Below are positions 23,723 to 34,500 of a DNA stretch of 64,000 bases, one piece after another. Position 1 is the first letter of the stretch. Each line of letters begins with the position of its first letter. The DNA comes from Siphonodentalium dalli. Its lineage: Eukaryota > Mollusca > Scaphopoda > Gadilida > Siphonodentaliidae. The notes under the pieces are model-generated. The model worked only from the letters and a program-made list of their open reading frames with translations, was not told the DNA's origin and did no database searches. The stretch is from the NCBI GenBank assembly GCA_032622095.1, contig CP136061.1, forward strand, positions 213,806,373 to 213,870,372. The letters run 5' to 3'. The position numbers were made by a program, and so were the translations under genes.

Positions 23723-24867
23723 CCCTCGACGCGTTTGGGGATTATGCATCGTCGTGGAAACTAAACGTAAACACTTCAAAAACAAAAGCAATTCTCTTCT
23801 GCAACCGAAAACCAGAAGATTTTGACGATCTGTACCTAGGTGGCAATACAATAGAATATGTTGACACTATGAATTATCTCGGAATCGAGTTCTTTTACAC
23901 AGGCAGATTTTGCAAAGCAGTCAAAGCCATATCGGTGATTGGGAATAAAGCGATGCATGGGTTTTTAGGGAATATCAACAACCTAAATTTGACCAACGAC
24001 CTACTATTAACGCTTTTCGACAAAACTATAGAACCAATTCTACTATATGGAAGTGAAATATGGGGTATAGAAAACACATCAGAAATAGACAAAGTAATCC
24101 TGAGATTTTATAAGCATATTCTTAATATGAAAACCAGCACTCCCGCGTTCATGGTGTACGGAGAAATTGGCAGATATCCAGTCAGTATCAGATGTAAGAT
24201 GAGAATTATTCAATATTGGAACCGCATACTAAAGGGCAAGAGTTCGCCTTTAGCTCGGGAACTTTATCTACTTTTCGTCAGATTGGGGGAGCTGGGTAGG
24301 ACGAACAAGGTGAAAACGTGGATTCAATCAGTTAAAGGCATATTGGATTCCGTCGGCATGAGTTATATATGGACATGTCAGAAAATTTCATCCGAAGAAA
24401 TAATGGCCATCGAAAGCACACTCAAAGATCATTTTATTCAGACTTGGTGGTGGGACATGTACAACTCATCTCGTGGTAAATTATACATGAACTTTAAACG
24501 GACAATGAAATATGAATCATATTTGCAAAATCTACCGCGTGATCTAGCCCAAGAACTATTACGACTAAGAACATGTAATCACAAACTGCGTTGTGAGTCT
24601 GGGAGGTGGAGTAAAAATAAAGGAAAATCCCGAGCCTGTCAAAAATGCAGGACCCACGTAGAAGACGAGTACCACGTTGTGATGATTTGTCCAAAATACT
24701 TGGATCTAAGAATGAGATATATCCCGGCTAACTTTTGGCAAGAGCCATCTAGAGCACGATTTTATATTTTACTCGGTAGCCAAAACCCAGCTACTCAGAA
24801 AAGTTTAGCGATATTTGTTAAGGCGTGCTTGAAGATTCACGAAAAAACAAGAGATGACACAACATGA
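23723..24867 (+). CDS. LINE ORF2, C-terminal part with zinc finger
   Basis: Continues the frame of the upstream part with a smooth RT thumb sequence (SSWKLNVNTSKTKAILF, then YLGIEF). It ends in a C-terminal finger of the CxxC...H...C type: CQKC...DEYHVVMICP near 24637-24690. This finger is common at the end of LINE ORF2 proteins and is thought to help bind template RNA or target DNA. The TGA at 24865-24867 ends the ORF. The two parts together encode about 1154 residues, a normal ORF2 length. Beyond the hAT insertion I see no stop or frameshift. A related C-terminus lies at 58608-58995 (minus). Confidence 0.87.
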
Positions 24868-24882
24868 TTCGATTAACAACAT

Positions 24883-24926
24883 GTACACATGCTGGCATTA
24901 CACATGTGTAATGTCAGCATGTGTAC
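24883..24926. repeat. 44-bp near-perfect palindrome in LINE 3' region
   Basis: The arm starting GTACACATGCTGGCATTACA is followed with no spacer by its complement, 21 of 22 pairs matching. It starts 16 bp after the ORF2 stop. It may fold in the LINE RNA 3' UTR. Confidence 0.92.
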
Positions 24927-24967
24927 CTTGTCTAGATAATGAGAAAAAAACAATTACGGCGATTTTG

Positions 24968-25268
24968 CGACGACACTGATGGCGATTGACGACGACGACG
25001 ATAACAACGTTGACGATGTTGATGACGGGATAATGGTGACGATAGATGATAACGAAGATGTATAAAGACGGCGACAAAAATACGGATGATGACGATGGTG
25101 TTGATGATGACGATTATGATGATGATGATGATGGTGATGACGATGGTGTTGATGATGATGGTGTTGATGATGATGACGATGATGATGGTGATGATGATGA
25201 TGATGCAGATGAATAATGATGATGATGATGTTGAGGAGGATGTTGACGATGGTGATGATGATGACGAT
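24968..25268 (+). repeat. GAT/GAC trinucleotide microsatellite
   Basis: Impure (GAT/GAC/GTT)n in the LINE 3' region. It creates poly-Asp, poly-His, poly-Ile and poly-Met open frames on both strands that are artefacts. Confidence 0.95.
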
Positions 25269-25474
25269 GTAAGTGACCCCATTGTATATATGTACATATC
25301 CATGTTCTGCATTAATTTGCAGCGTTAACAATTAAAGCATACCAATAAAGCATCAATCAATCCCCGGCCGTGCCACGCAAACTCAGTTGGAAGACGAATG
25401 CGTGGTAGTAATCCGGATCAGTTGAGACAATTGGCAAAGTGAAATGATCAGCCAAGAAATATGGTATTCGTGAT

Positions 25475-25570
25475 GCAGGGATTTAGGTTACAAGTATATA
25501 CATGATAACCAGCTCTTGAAACATCTCCAAAGGCATTCGTCGGTAGAATTTAATTTTACCATTAATGTTA
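25475..25570 (-). repeat. Penelope-flanking repeat, minus copy
   Basis: Read on the minus strand it contains 'ttaaattctaccgacgaatg', 'ggagatgtttcaagagctgg' and 'tatatacttgtaacct'. This matches the plus-strand sequence at 27621-27730 but lacks a short segment containing GGCCGAAA. The two copies are inverted around the Penelope-like element. Confidence 0.8.
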
Positions 25571-25689
25571 CATTCTTGCTGCTGCTGCTTCAACACAATT
25601 AAAAGTTATAACGTTGATTCGACCAACGTTTACCTGTTGACGTCAAGCGACGTTCTAGATAACGTTTTCCCGCCAAAATGCCGATTGCC

Positions 25690-27615
25690 CTTACTGTTAG
25701 TCTAGTTTTCCATTAAATCCAGCACCTTTCAGTTTGCCAAATTTGAGGATCGAATGGTTCTCTTTGATGTTGCGGAGGTACCTCGTTCCTGTAAGGGCAT
25801 CCAACGCGGCGATAGACATATCGGATAGCGAAAGTCCATTTTAAAAGTTGTACATGTAGTCTTACGTCGCCTATGTGTTCGGATATCCTTTCCTTCAGCT
25901 GCCTTCCGGTCTCCCCTGCATAAACGGCACCGTGATATTTCTTGCATCCCAATGCAGACACTACATTCCTACGCTTGCATCCCACATAGCTCCTCACTTT
26001 GAATAAGGCATCGTCGTCATGATTTGTTAGTGATCTCGTACTTCATCACGATGTCACGTGTTTCACATGTCCCGGTGCACGGGACCTCTTTAATATGTAT
26101 CGCCCTTGCTGTTTTCCTGTGATGGAGCCTGTCTCCTAAATTATCGTCCCGTCTATACGACATGAGGGAAGGGGGTGGGAATATGTCCTTCATGCGTGCT
26201 GATGAATGTAATGTCCGCATATGCTTCCTCGTTATTGCTGAAAGATTTGCAAGTCCTACATAATATGTAGTCACCAGGGGTACATTCACGCTACGTTTTT
26301 CCTGATTTTATACTTTGGTTTAAGAAGTTCCGATCTTTCAAATTTGTCAAGTTGTACCTCGATAAATTTCCAAGCCGCGTTTCCTATTTGTTTTTTCAAG
26401 TTTCGCCGATGCTTGAAATAGTCACTCCCCTTGGTACATACATTTATCCTTTTTTATCTGTACACCCAAAACCATATAGACTACATATTTCTCTGTATGA
26501 ATATGGTGGTCCGAATCCTTAAATAAATACATATGCATGTCTGAAGTTTTTTGGTACAAGTCTGTATATATTCACCTTTTGTTATCTTCACATACGTGTC
26601 CAGGAACTCAATACAGTTCTCTTTGTGTTCGACCTTCACATTTGGTTGGATTGAATTCGCATGAATTGTAAAGCCCTCCAAATATTCCGGCTCCCAGTAA
26701 AAATTCCACACCCGTCATATATGAACCGTTTATAAAAAATATGGTTTAACCCTTTACCCAACAAACCGGCCAAAACCGGCCAAATAAAGCTTCAACAGCC
26801 TAAAATATCTTCGGTCTGTCTCAATAGAACCATACAAATATGGATATCATTGACCGGCTCCTTGGCCACATTGTGATAGTTACAGTTATGCCCTGTGCCA
26901 ATGCATTCTCTTATATATGCGAGTCGACCATAGGTCGCATCGCATATATAAGAGAATGCATTGGCCTAAAAATAACTCTTTTATTAACATTTTTACCATT
27001 TTTTCTTACATTCTTTAACAATTTTATAATTTTTAATGTGTTAAGCCAATGCATTCTCTTATATATGCGAGGCGACCTATGGTCGACTCACATATATAAG
27101 AGAATGCATTGGCACAGGGCCCTTCTGTTGGGGAAAGGGTTAACATCGAACACCAGTAAAGCTTCGTCCCATTTCCTCATATATGTACATGCACAGTTCT
27201 TCCCATGACATGACCCAATAGCCACGCAGTCCGTTTGAAGAAAATGAGTATCACCAAGGCAAAAGTTGTTGTTATCTATGACTGTTTCCACCATTTTGAG
27301 AACGAAGCAACAGTTTCTTTCTGGATGCCAAGGCTTCCTGATATGCATCTAATCCTTCTTTCCGTGGAACCGATGGGTATAGTTTGCATACATCAAAACA
27401 GAATAGTAGAGCATTATTTGGTACGTCGCTGCATGACCTCCAACAATTTATTTATGAAGTCAGTGGTGTCTCTGATATAGCTGGGTGGCGAAACAACATA
27501 TTGATTTAACTAATATTCCGCAACTTTCCGTTGGCGTCCCTAACCCACTAACTAAAGTCCGATCCACCGCGTGTTGGTCTTATTTAGTTTAGGTTTGCCT
27601 TTCAGCAAGTATGTA
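25690..27615 (-). pseudogene. Penelope-like retroelement (RT + GIY-YIG), decayed
   Basis: Read from about 27615 downwards, with frameshifts and stops: SYIRDTTDFINKLLEV, FDVCKLYPSVPRKEG, then FLQT and ACTYM (27150-27480), matching the order of Penelope RT motifs. A MITE (26750-27139) interrupts it. Then follow WNFYWEPEYLEG, IEFLDTYVK (26481-26711), MSYRRDDNLGD (26017-26289) and a GIY-YIG-type endonuclease with VYAGETGRQLKERISEH (25713-25997). The usual catalytic Asp pair just before WNFYW is not preserved (FFINGS). Such elements reverse-transcribe their RNA and cut targets with the GIY-YIG domain. This copy is dead. Confidence 0.85.
26750..27139. mobile_element. piggyBac-type MITE, family D, double palindrome
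   Basis: 390 bp flanked by TTAA (26746-26749 and 27140-27143), with ends CCCTTTACCCAACA and TGTTGGGGAAAGGG. CCCTTT next to TTAA fits piggyBac ends. Inside are two long palindromes, each with about 26-bp arms starting GCCAATGCATTCTCTTATAT, near 26898-26966 and 27045-27113. They are inverted copies of each other. Related pieces lie at 56884-57058 and 59891-60024. Non-coding. Confidence 0.9.
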
Positions 27616-27620
27616 ACTTT

Positions 27621-27730
27621 TATGGTGAATTAAATTCCACCGACGAAGGCCTTGGGCCGAAAACTTTGGAGATGTTTCAGGAGCTGTTTATCATTTATAT
27701 ACTTGTAACCTACAGTCCCTGAATCAGGAC
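27621..27730 (+). repeat. Penelope-flanking repeat with hammerhead-like core
   Basis: Inverted partner of 25475-25570. It holds CCGACGA (27640-27646), a short GGCC stem, then GAAA (27659-27662). This is the layout of a hammerhead ribozyme core (CUGANGA, stem II, GAAA) with one substitution in the core and an extra A before the stem. Penelope-like elements are known to carry hammerhead motifs in their terminal repeats. Activity is doubtful. Confidence 0.5.
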
Positions 27731-28280
27731 TACAATATTACTTAGCTGAAAGGGGGAAAAAAGCTCCCATGGAAACGGATGAGAGATATCTTCCTGCTGC
27801 TGCAAGATAGACTGCAGAAAAGACAGCTCTATAGTTCGCATTACGCGCTCTGCGTGTATAACTAATGTAGAGATTCTTGTTTCGCCTGGGCGCATGGGGG
27901 TTTTATTTATAGAATGGGAATTTTTGGGATGACTGAAAGTCGAACTGCGACCGGAGGCTGAGTCCGGTAAAAGGTGTAGAAGGGAATTTCAATTTCGGTT
28001 ATTGTCGTTAACATTATGTCAATAATGATGATTTTTGGTTTGTGATATTAAGCTATGCCAATTACAAATAAAAGAAATGAAAAGGATAATTTGTAAGTCT
28101 TATATGTCAACTTTTATAGACATTTTTCGTTCTGCAGCCCACTGGGGGTTGCATGGCCGGAGACGGCCGAGTCGGCCACCGGTTCGTTAATTAGGTGCTG
28201 GTTGTTATTGTAATTTTAATGGAATTCTGAGTTGGTCATTCGCAAAACCAATATATTCTATATTCTATAATTACAATAAT
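27731..28280. other. Unannotated DNA
   Basis: No gene or repeat recognised. Confidence 0.4.
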
Positions 28281-28294
28281 GGGTATATAATATA

Positions 28295-28925
28295 GGCCGT
28301 GGCTAGAGTACCGTATATACGGCACTTTAGCCTGACTGCTAAAGTACCGTATAGGCCCTACGGCACTTTAGCCGAACTGTTAAAGTACCGTATACGCCAC
28401 TTTAGCCAAACTCTATTCAAACTGCTAAAGTACCGTATACGGCACTTTAGCAGTTTGACTAGAGTACCGTAGGCTTATATTTTGATTCACATGCCACGCG
28501 ATTATAGACATAATTGTGTTTTGGATATTGATTCTTTATTTCGTATATGAACGTAATGGTCAGGACAGCCCTTGAGCCATGCATAAATCGTTTTGTAATG
28601 GTATTTCGTCTGTATAGTCTCTTTCTAGTCCATAATTTACAGTAATACTAAAACCAGTCACGTGATTTAGATTTTGGAAATGGATCACCCTACGTGTATT
28701 CAAATCCCCAATTATCTCGTGTTGTCTGAAAGCGCTCGAATTCCATTGAGCATACATTTGCCCGTGGAATCGGCATTGAATAAATTAGCGCTCGGGCGCT
28801 GCTATTGTTGTGACGAACGCGCGCATTTGACGTGACAAAATTGACGTCATGCAAGCAACGCATATATATCTACGGTACTTTAGCAGTTTGGCTAAAGTAC
28901 CGTGAACGGCACTCTAGCCAGTCCG
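28295..28925. mobile_element. Inverted-repeat element with GTACCGTA hairpin array
   Basis: Left part (28301-28470) has four hairpins of the form CTAAAGTACCGTA / TACGGCACTTTAG plus a half unit. The right end (28871-28920) has one more in the other orientation. The outer ends GGCTAGAGTACCG and CGGCACTCTAGCC are inverted. The 9-bp TATAATATA occurs on both sides (28286-28294, 28926-28934) and may be a target duplication, but it is AT-rich. The interior 28480-28860 is non-coding. Confidence 0.7.
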
Positions 28926-29053
28926 TATAATATATGATCATGGGCGCGTTACCATTTCTGACATTGGTTTTCTTGTTTAGATTTTGTTAATGAAGCGACA
29001 TCCATGAGAGTGATACCACGGGGATTGGAAATAGAATGGACGCCGGATCGCAT

Positions 29054-29265
29054 TAGTGGTGAGCAATATATAGAACAATGTAACAAAATACGGACTGATG
29101 CTTCTTCCGACTTATGAATGTCATACCGAGAGCATGTATAGTGAGAGGGTTGGGTCCTATTAGTGGTGAGCGATATATAGAACAATGTAACAAAATACGG
29201 ACTGATGCTTCTTCCTACCCATGAATGTCATATCGAGAGCATGTAGTGAGAGGGTTGGACTTTTG
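29054..29265 (+). repeat. Tandem duplication, period about 107 bp
   Basis: Two copies beginning 'tagtggtgagc' and containing 'acaaaatacggactgatgct', with few differences. Confidence 0.9.
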
Positions 29266-29663
29266 GATAATGATATGGAATGTATTCGTGACGGACACGT
29301 TGTCGATGAAAGTATCATTCAGTGATGGAGAGATCGTAAACAAAATGAAATTTTACGAAATTAAAAAGAAAAAATGAAGAGGTTGTGCTCAAATACTTAT
29401 GGTTCTGTGACACGTGACTCTAATGATACATTGATCTCTTTGATCCACCAAGAAAGAGAAAAGAAATCGTCCGTGATTTGATGGTTCTCTATGTCTATTA
29501 TCGGGTGAGTGGTCCAAAAGATAACACGGTTATTAACACCCTTTCAGACACATCCTTTCAAAAGGGTTAAAATTTATCCAAAACACGACAAAGTGTAGAT
29601 CATGATAAATTGTGAGTGGATTTAGCGAAGTGGGCGCGGAGAATGCGATTACGGAAGGTTTCG
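29266..29663. other. Unannotated DNA
   Basis: Nothing recognised between the duplication and the family-E fragment. Confidence 0.4.
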
Positions 29664-29792
29664 TCTCCAGTCATAAATTCAATTTCATTATAATTGCCAT
29701 GATATTTTCATCGTTCACAGAGCACACAAGTTTATTTTGCACCAATCCATGGCTCAAATTAATTCATTTGTTGCATATATTCTGTTGAGTAT
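29664..29792 (+). mobile_element. Family-E half element, left piece
   Basis: Matches the right arm of the element at 3293-3635 (landmarks 'cataaattcaatttcatt' and 'accaatccatggctcaaatt'). It stops at GTAT, the target duplication of the gypsy element, and continues at 39491-39541. Confidence 0.85.
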
Positions 29793-30583
29793 TGAAATAG
29801 GACTCAGCCTGTGGTGAGCTTTGAATCTCGGGCGGGTCTATTTCACGAATAACAACGAACACTGCTTGTCGTTAAAGATACATTTATATGTAGAATAGAT
29901 CATTGTAATATGGTCATATTTCATGTATGAAGAATAAACCGAGCCCTGAAATATAAAATTGAACAGGCATTAAGTGATATGAATGAATCTAAAAGGAACA
30001 CACAATGCTTTGCTTAAAGACTAAATTATAAAATGAGATTACACGACACTTTGGATTTAAATAAGAGCTAATATGGATTTAGATGATTGACGTGAGTAGT
30101 AACTTTTAAAAGCTTGATTAAAGAAATGCAGAATTGCATCACATGGGAAATATATTAAAGATATCACAAGAATTTACTACTTCCAATATTATTTAAATGG
30201 AATACTGTAAATGGGCATTATAAGATTGGGTGAATAATAAAAGCAATAGTTACCTTATTTTGTGTGATAAAGGCCTGTTTTTGCGTATAAATAAATCCCA
30301 GTATAACATGTAATTTGGAACTGGACAGATCGTCGACTGCCTTTGTTAACCGCTGGTGGCAATCTGAAAAAGCTAGATGAATAGCGTTTACAAGCGCGGG
30401 AAACCAAAGGCGCGAAAGTTCACGCACGGGTGATTACTGCTATGAGTGTTATGTCCGTATTATACAAGAAAGCCAAACTGCGCATGTGCGTGCTGTAATT
30501 GTTACTAGAAAACATTTGTGATTTAACCCCTGAAATACCATTGAGCAAGTGAACTATAAAACAATAAAAGTAGTCCTATTACA
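29793..30583 (-). repeat. Gypsy 3' LTR (791 bp)
   Basis: Begins TGTAATAGGAC and ends CCTATTTCA on the minus strand, so TG...CA. Almost identical to the other LTR. The 69-residue open frame at 30218-30427 is LTR sequence repeated at 39112-39321 and is not a separate gene. Confidence 0.95.
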
Positions 30584-30595
30584 TCCTCCCCCTCC
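30584..30595 (-). other. Polypurine tract
   Basis: Minus strand GGAGGGGGAGGA directly before the 3' LTR. This is the expected plus-strand primer for reverse transcription. Confidence 0.85.
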
Positions 30596-31120
30596 ACATG
30601 AAAATGGCATTCTTGACATTTCAAAGTCTTTGATAAAGAACCAATAGATAATATACTGAAGATACTCACAATCTTCGGTATTAAATTCACATGTAATATA
30701 TAAGTAGCTGAAAGAAATAAAATTAAGATGATCTTTCACACATACTTGCACACATGACTGATGAAGCTAAATACATTGCAATAGTTTCATGTTAGTAGTG
30801 ACCATGTCACTAGTGTATAATTATACTAATCAAATACAGGCATGGCCTGCAATTGACATTTCAATAGGTCAAGGATATATGCCACTGGCCTGTAACTCTT
30901 GAGCATTACAGGACAGGTGGTTGATGGTACATCAGCGGCTTCAACCGAGGGACTTCAGCACCTGGAAATAACTATAGAAACCCAACTTGCAATCAAGGTG
31001 GGCTATGTTAAACATCAACAATATCTATTGAATGAAATATAAATTTTTGTTTTTTGTTTTTTGTTTTGTGATAACTAAAATTATATACACAATACTATTT
31101 CTCATTTCAATTGCTCATTG

Positions 31121-31515
31121 CTAATCATTCAGAATTGATGAGCAAATTGTTTTGAAAGTGTCAACAGGTATGTTGTGTATAACTTGTCTGTCTATAAGCC
31201 ATTTGAAGATATCTAAATTCGATGGAGGAACTCCACCAGAAACAATAACTGCCTGATTATTAAGCTGATAATCAGCCGTCCATGCTGGGGGTTTTCGCTC
31301 TCTCTGAGACCTCCTAGGAAGAGGTGTTGGAGCTACTGTCTCTTCCATATTGGAAGATGACCTATCACGTTCCGGAACGCTTTCTGTCACTGAGCTTTGT
31401 TCCTCAGTTGGAACACTTCCAACTTGAGGAACTTGACTTACCCCGTTACTATCCACTTCTGTGATTGGTGGAACCACAGTGTATATTTCGACTTCTGGAT
31501 CAGCATCATTTTACT
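31121..31515 (-). pseudogene. Gypsy pol C-terminal tail, frameshifted
   Basis: Open in a different frame from pol, just after its stop. It is Pro/Ser/Glu-rich with RRSQRERKPPAW, a type of sequence often seen at the end of gypsy polyproteins. The frame is open from about 31515. It is probably the true end of the integrase region, cut off by a small indel near 31510, although a separate small ORF is possible. Confidence 0.6.
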
Positions 31516-34500
31516 ATCACTTGTCTCACTTGTGGAATCATCTTGTGGGCTGACCTCTGGGGGGAGATTGCCAATCTCTCATCATCCAAGGGAAGTGAAG
31601 TCAACGGAAGCAAATGGTTCCGATGCAATGTGCGTGTGATCCCTTCTTCATTGGCCACAACAAATACTGGAATGTCGTCATTTGGTTGTTCTTTTACTGT
31701 ATAGACTTCTTTCTCAAATCTGTCTGCTATCTTATGTCGGCCGCTATGAGCAAGGATCTTGATTAAGACACGGTCTCCTGTATGCACCACAGCACCTCGA
31801 GCTTTCCTGTCAAAGTTAATCTTCTGGCGATTTTGAGCATTTCTAGCAGCTTCGGAAGCAGTGGCATATGCTTTTTGTAGACTCTGTCTAAGTTCTGTAA
31901 CATAATCTCTAACAGATGAATCATAGTGACAATTAGATTCCAAGCCAAAGATAACACCAAGAGGAAGTCTCGGATGACGACCAAACATCAAATAAAATGG
32001 TGAATATCCTGTGGTGTCATGTCTGGTACATTTATAAGCATGCACCAAATGTGAAACATGTTTTTTCCAATCTTCTTTCTCATTTGGTTTAAGAGTGCCA
32101 AGCATCCCCAGCAATGTCCTGTTAAAACGTTCTGCAACTCCATTACCCATAGGATGGTATGGAGTGGTTCTGGTTTTTTGTACCCCACACAGACTACAAA
32201 GCTCTTTGATTAGATGAGACTCAAAGTTTGCCCCTTGATCGGAATGCAGTCTATGTGGAAACCCATAATGAGATATGAAATTGTTCAACAGGACATCTGC
32301 TGTGGTCTTGGCAGTCTGATTCTTACATGGAAATGCTTGAGAATACTTTGTAAAATGATCAGTTACTACCAGGAGATACTGATACCCTCCTTTGGATGTT
32401 TCTAATGTTAGAAAATCAGTACATAATAACTCCATTGGCTGTGTTGTAACTATAGAAACAAGAGGAGCTTTCCCGGTCATTGGGGACTTGCGTCGTAAAC
32501 ATCGTTCGCATTTCTGTATCCATCTATCTACAGTTGAATCAATCCCTGGCCAATAAAATCTATCCTTTAATAAACTCACCATGCGATCTCTTCCTGGGTG
32601 ACCTATGTCATCATGTAGACTCTTCAACGCCAACTTGACATGGGATGATGGCAACACCAGTTGCAGTCTAGTTTGACCATTAATCACTGTTTCCCGAAAG
32701 AGCGCACCTCTCTGCAACTTCAATGAGTCAAACGTCCTATAAAGAGCATAATTTTCCTTGGAAGGTTCAAACTCGCTCTTCTTTGGCTTGGCACCTCTTC
32801 TGACAGCAGCCATCCATGGACCAATCAATGTATCCTGGTTCTGAAGTCTTCGCCAATCTATGTCTGTCATCTGGTCTAATTCTTCAACAGTGTTGAGTTG
32901 ATCCACAACAGCTTCAGTCATGCAAAGAGACTGTACATATGGTTGAACGAGACACATTGTGTTACATACCACTTTAATGGAATCTCCTGGGATCGTCTGT
33001 CTCTCCTCCATGTCCTGCATCCTTGGTATTCTGCTAAGTCCGTCAGCATCACCATTGGCTTTTCCTGGATGGTAAATGATTTCAAAATCATAAGCAGCAA
33101 GGGCAGATAGCCACCGATGGCCTGTTGCATCAAGCTTCGCTGTTGACAAAACATAAGTCAAGGGATTATTGTCTGTGAACACAATAAATTTGTTCCCATA
33201 TAGATAATCCGAGAATTTGTCTGTTATAGCCCATTTTAATCCAAGAAATTCCAGTTTATGGGCCGGATAATTTCTCTCTGCAGCATTTAGACCTCTGCTT
33301 GCATAGTCAATTACTCTTTTGTTGCCATCAGACTCTTGATAAATTACTGAGCCCAATCCTTGAGAAGATGCATCTATGTGCAACTCAAATGGTTTTGAAT
33401 AGTCTGGGTATCCAAGAACTGGAGGAGAACTTAAACACTCTTTAAGAACATTGAAGGACTTTGTTTGCTCCTCACCCCACAACCATTTCTTTTGAATAGA
33501 TTTTTTCTTACCTTTCTTCTTTGACTTACTTGTTGGTGGCAACAAATCTGTAAGTGGACGAGCTTTCTGTGAGAAATTGCAGACAAATTTTCTGTAATAA
33601 CTGCAGAATCCAATAAACCGTCGCAACTCATCAGGATTGGTGGGCGTCGGCCAGCTAGCAATCTTCTCCACCTTTGAAGTGTCTGCTGTAACACCGTCTG
33701 TAGATACTGTATGCCCAACATAAACCACTTTGTCCTTGAATAGTTGACACTTTTTTGGTGACATTTTCAATCCGCACTCCTGGAATCTCTGGAAAACTTG
33801 TCTAAGACGAGAAACATGTTCATCAAACGAATTAGCGTACACAATGACGTCATCGAGGTAAACGTTACAAATGTTTAGATTTAATCCATCAAGACATTGT
33901 TCCATAACTCTTTGAAATGTACTTGGCGATCCTGATAATCCCATTGCCAATCTTTCGTACTCAAAACATCCAAGATTTCCAGCTGTGAATGCTGTACGTT
34001 CCTTGTGCTCTTCTTGGATCTCAATATTATAAAAACCAGATTTGAGATCGAGCACGGAGTAGTATGCATTGCCTGATAACCTGTCCAACAATTCTTCGAC
34101 TCTTGGAAGACAATATGAGTCTGGCACAGCTCTCTTATTAAGAATTCGATAGTCGACTACTATACGTAGCTCACCTGTTTTCTTTCTGACTAACACCATG
34201 TTTGATGCATATGGGCTGTGTGACCTTCTGATGACTCCAGCTGCAAGAAGTTTGTGTAGGTGATCTCTAACTTCATTCAGCATAGACGGTGCAATAGGTC
34301 TATGTCTCTGCTTGAATGGGGTTTCATCCTTAAGTGGAATCTTATGCTTTACTCCTTGATAAAATCCTATATCAAGATCATTATGAGAGAAAACATCAGA
34401 ATATTCAACAAGAAGTCTATGTACAACATCCAACTGTCCGTCTGATAAACGATCAGAAACAATGTCTATCATTCCCAAAGCTGATCCATTTGGAATTATG

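Larger units (their letters stand above)
20041..25362 (+). mobile_element. Non-LTR retrotransposon (APE-type LINE), interrupted
   Basis: Carries an endonuclease-reverse transcriptase ORF split by a hAT element at 22532-23714, a 3' region with a 44-bp palindrome and a GAT microsatellite, an AATAAA at 25344-25349 and a short CAAT-repeat tail ending near 25362. Such a repeat tail is typical of CR1/L2/Jockey-like LINEs. The 5' boundary is undetermined and may lie upstream or be truncated. ORF1 is not found. The clade is not decided by eye. Confidence 0.85.

Noticed and set aside
24932-25331. Open frames rich in Ile, His, Met or Asp on both strands
   Set aside because: They are translations of a GAT/GAC microsatellite in the LINE 3' region and have no independent support.
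30218-30427. 69-residue frame, also at 39112-39321
   Set aside because: It is LTR sequence present in both LTRs; nothing suggests a separate protein.
31121-31515. Envelope gene of the gypsy element
   Set aside because: The short Pro/Ser-rich frame has no signal peptide or membrane segment and resembles a pol tail.
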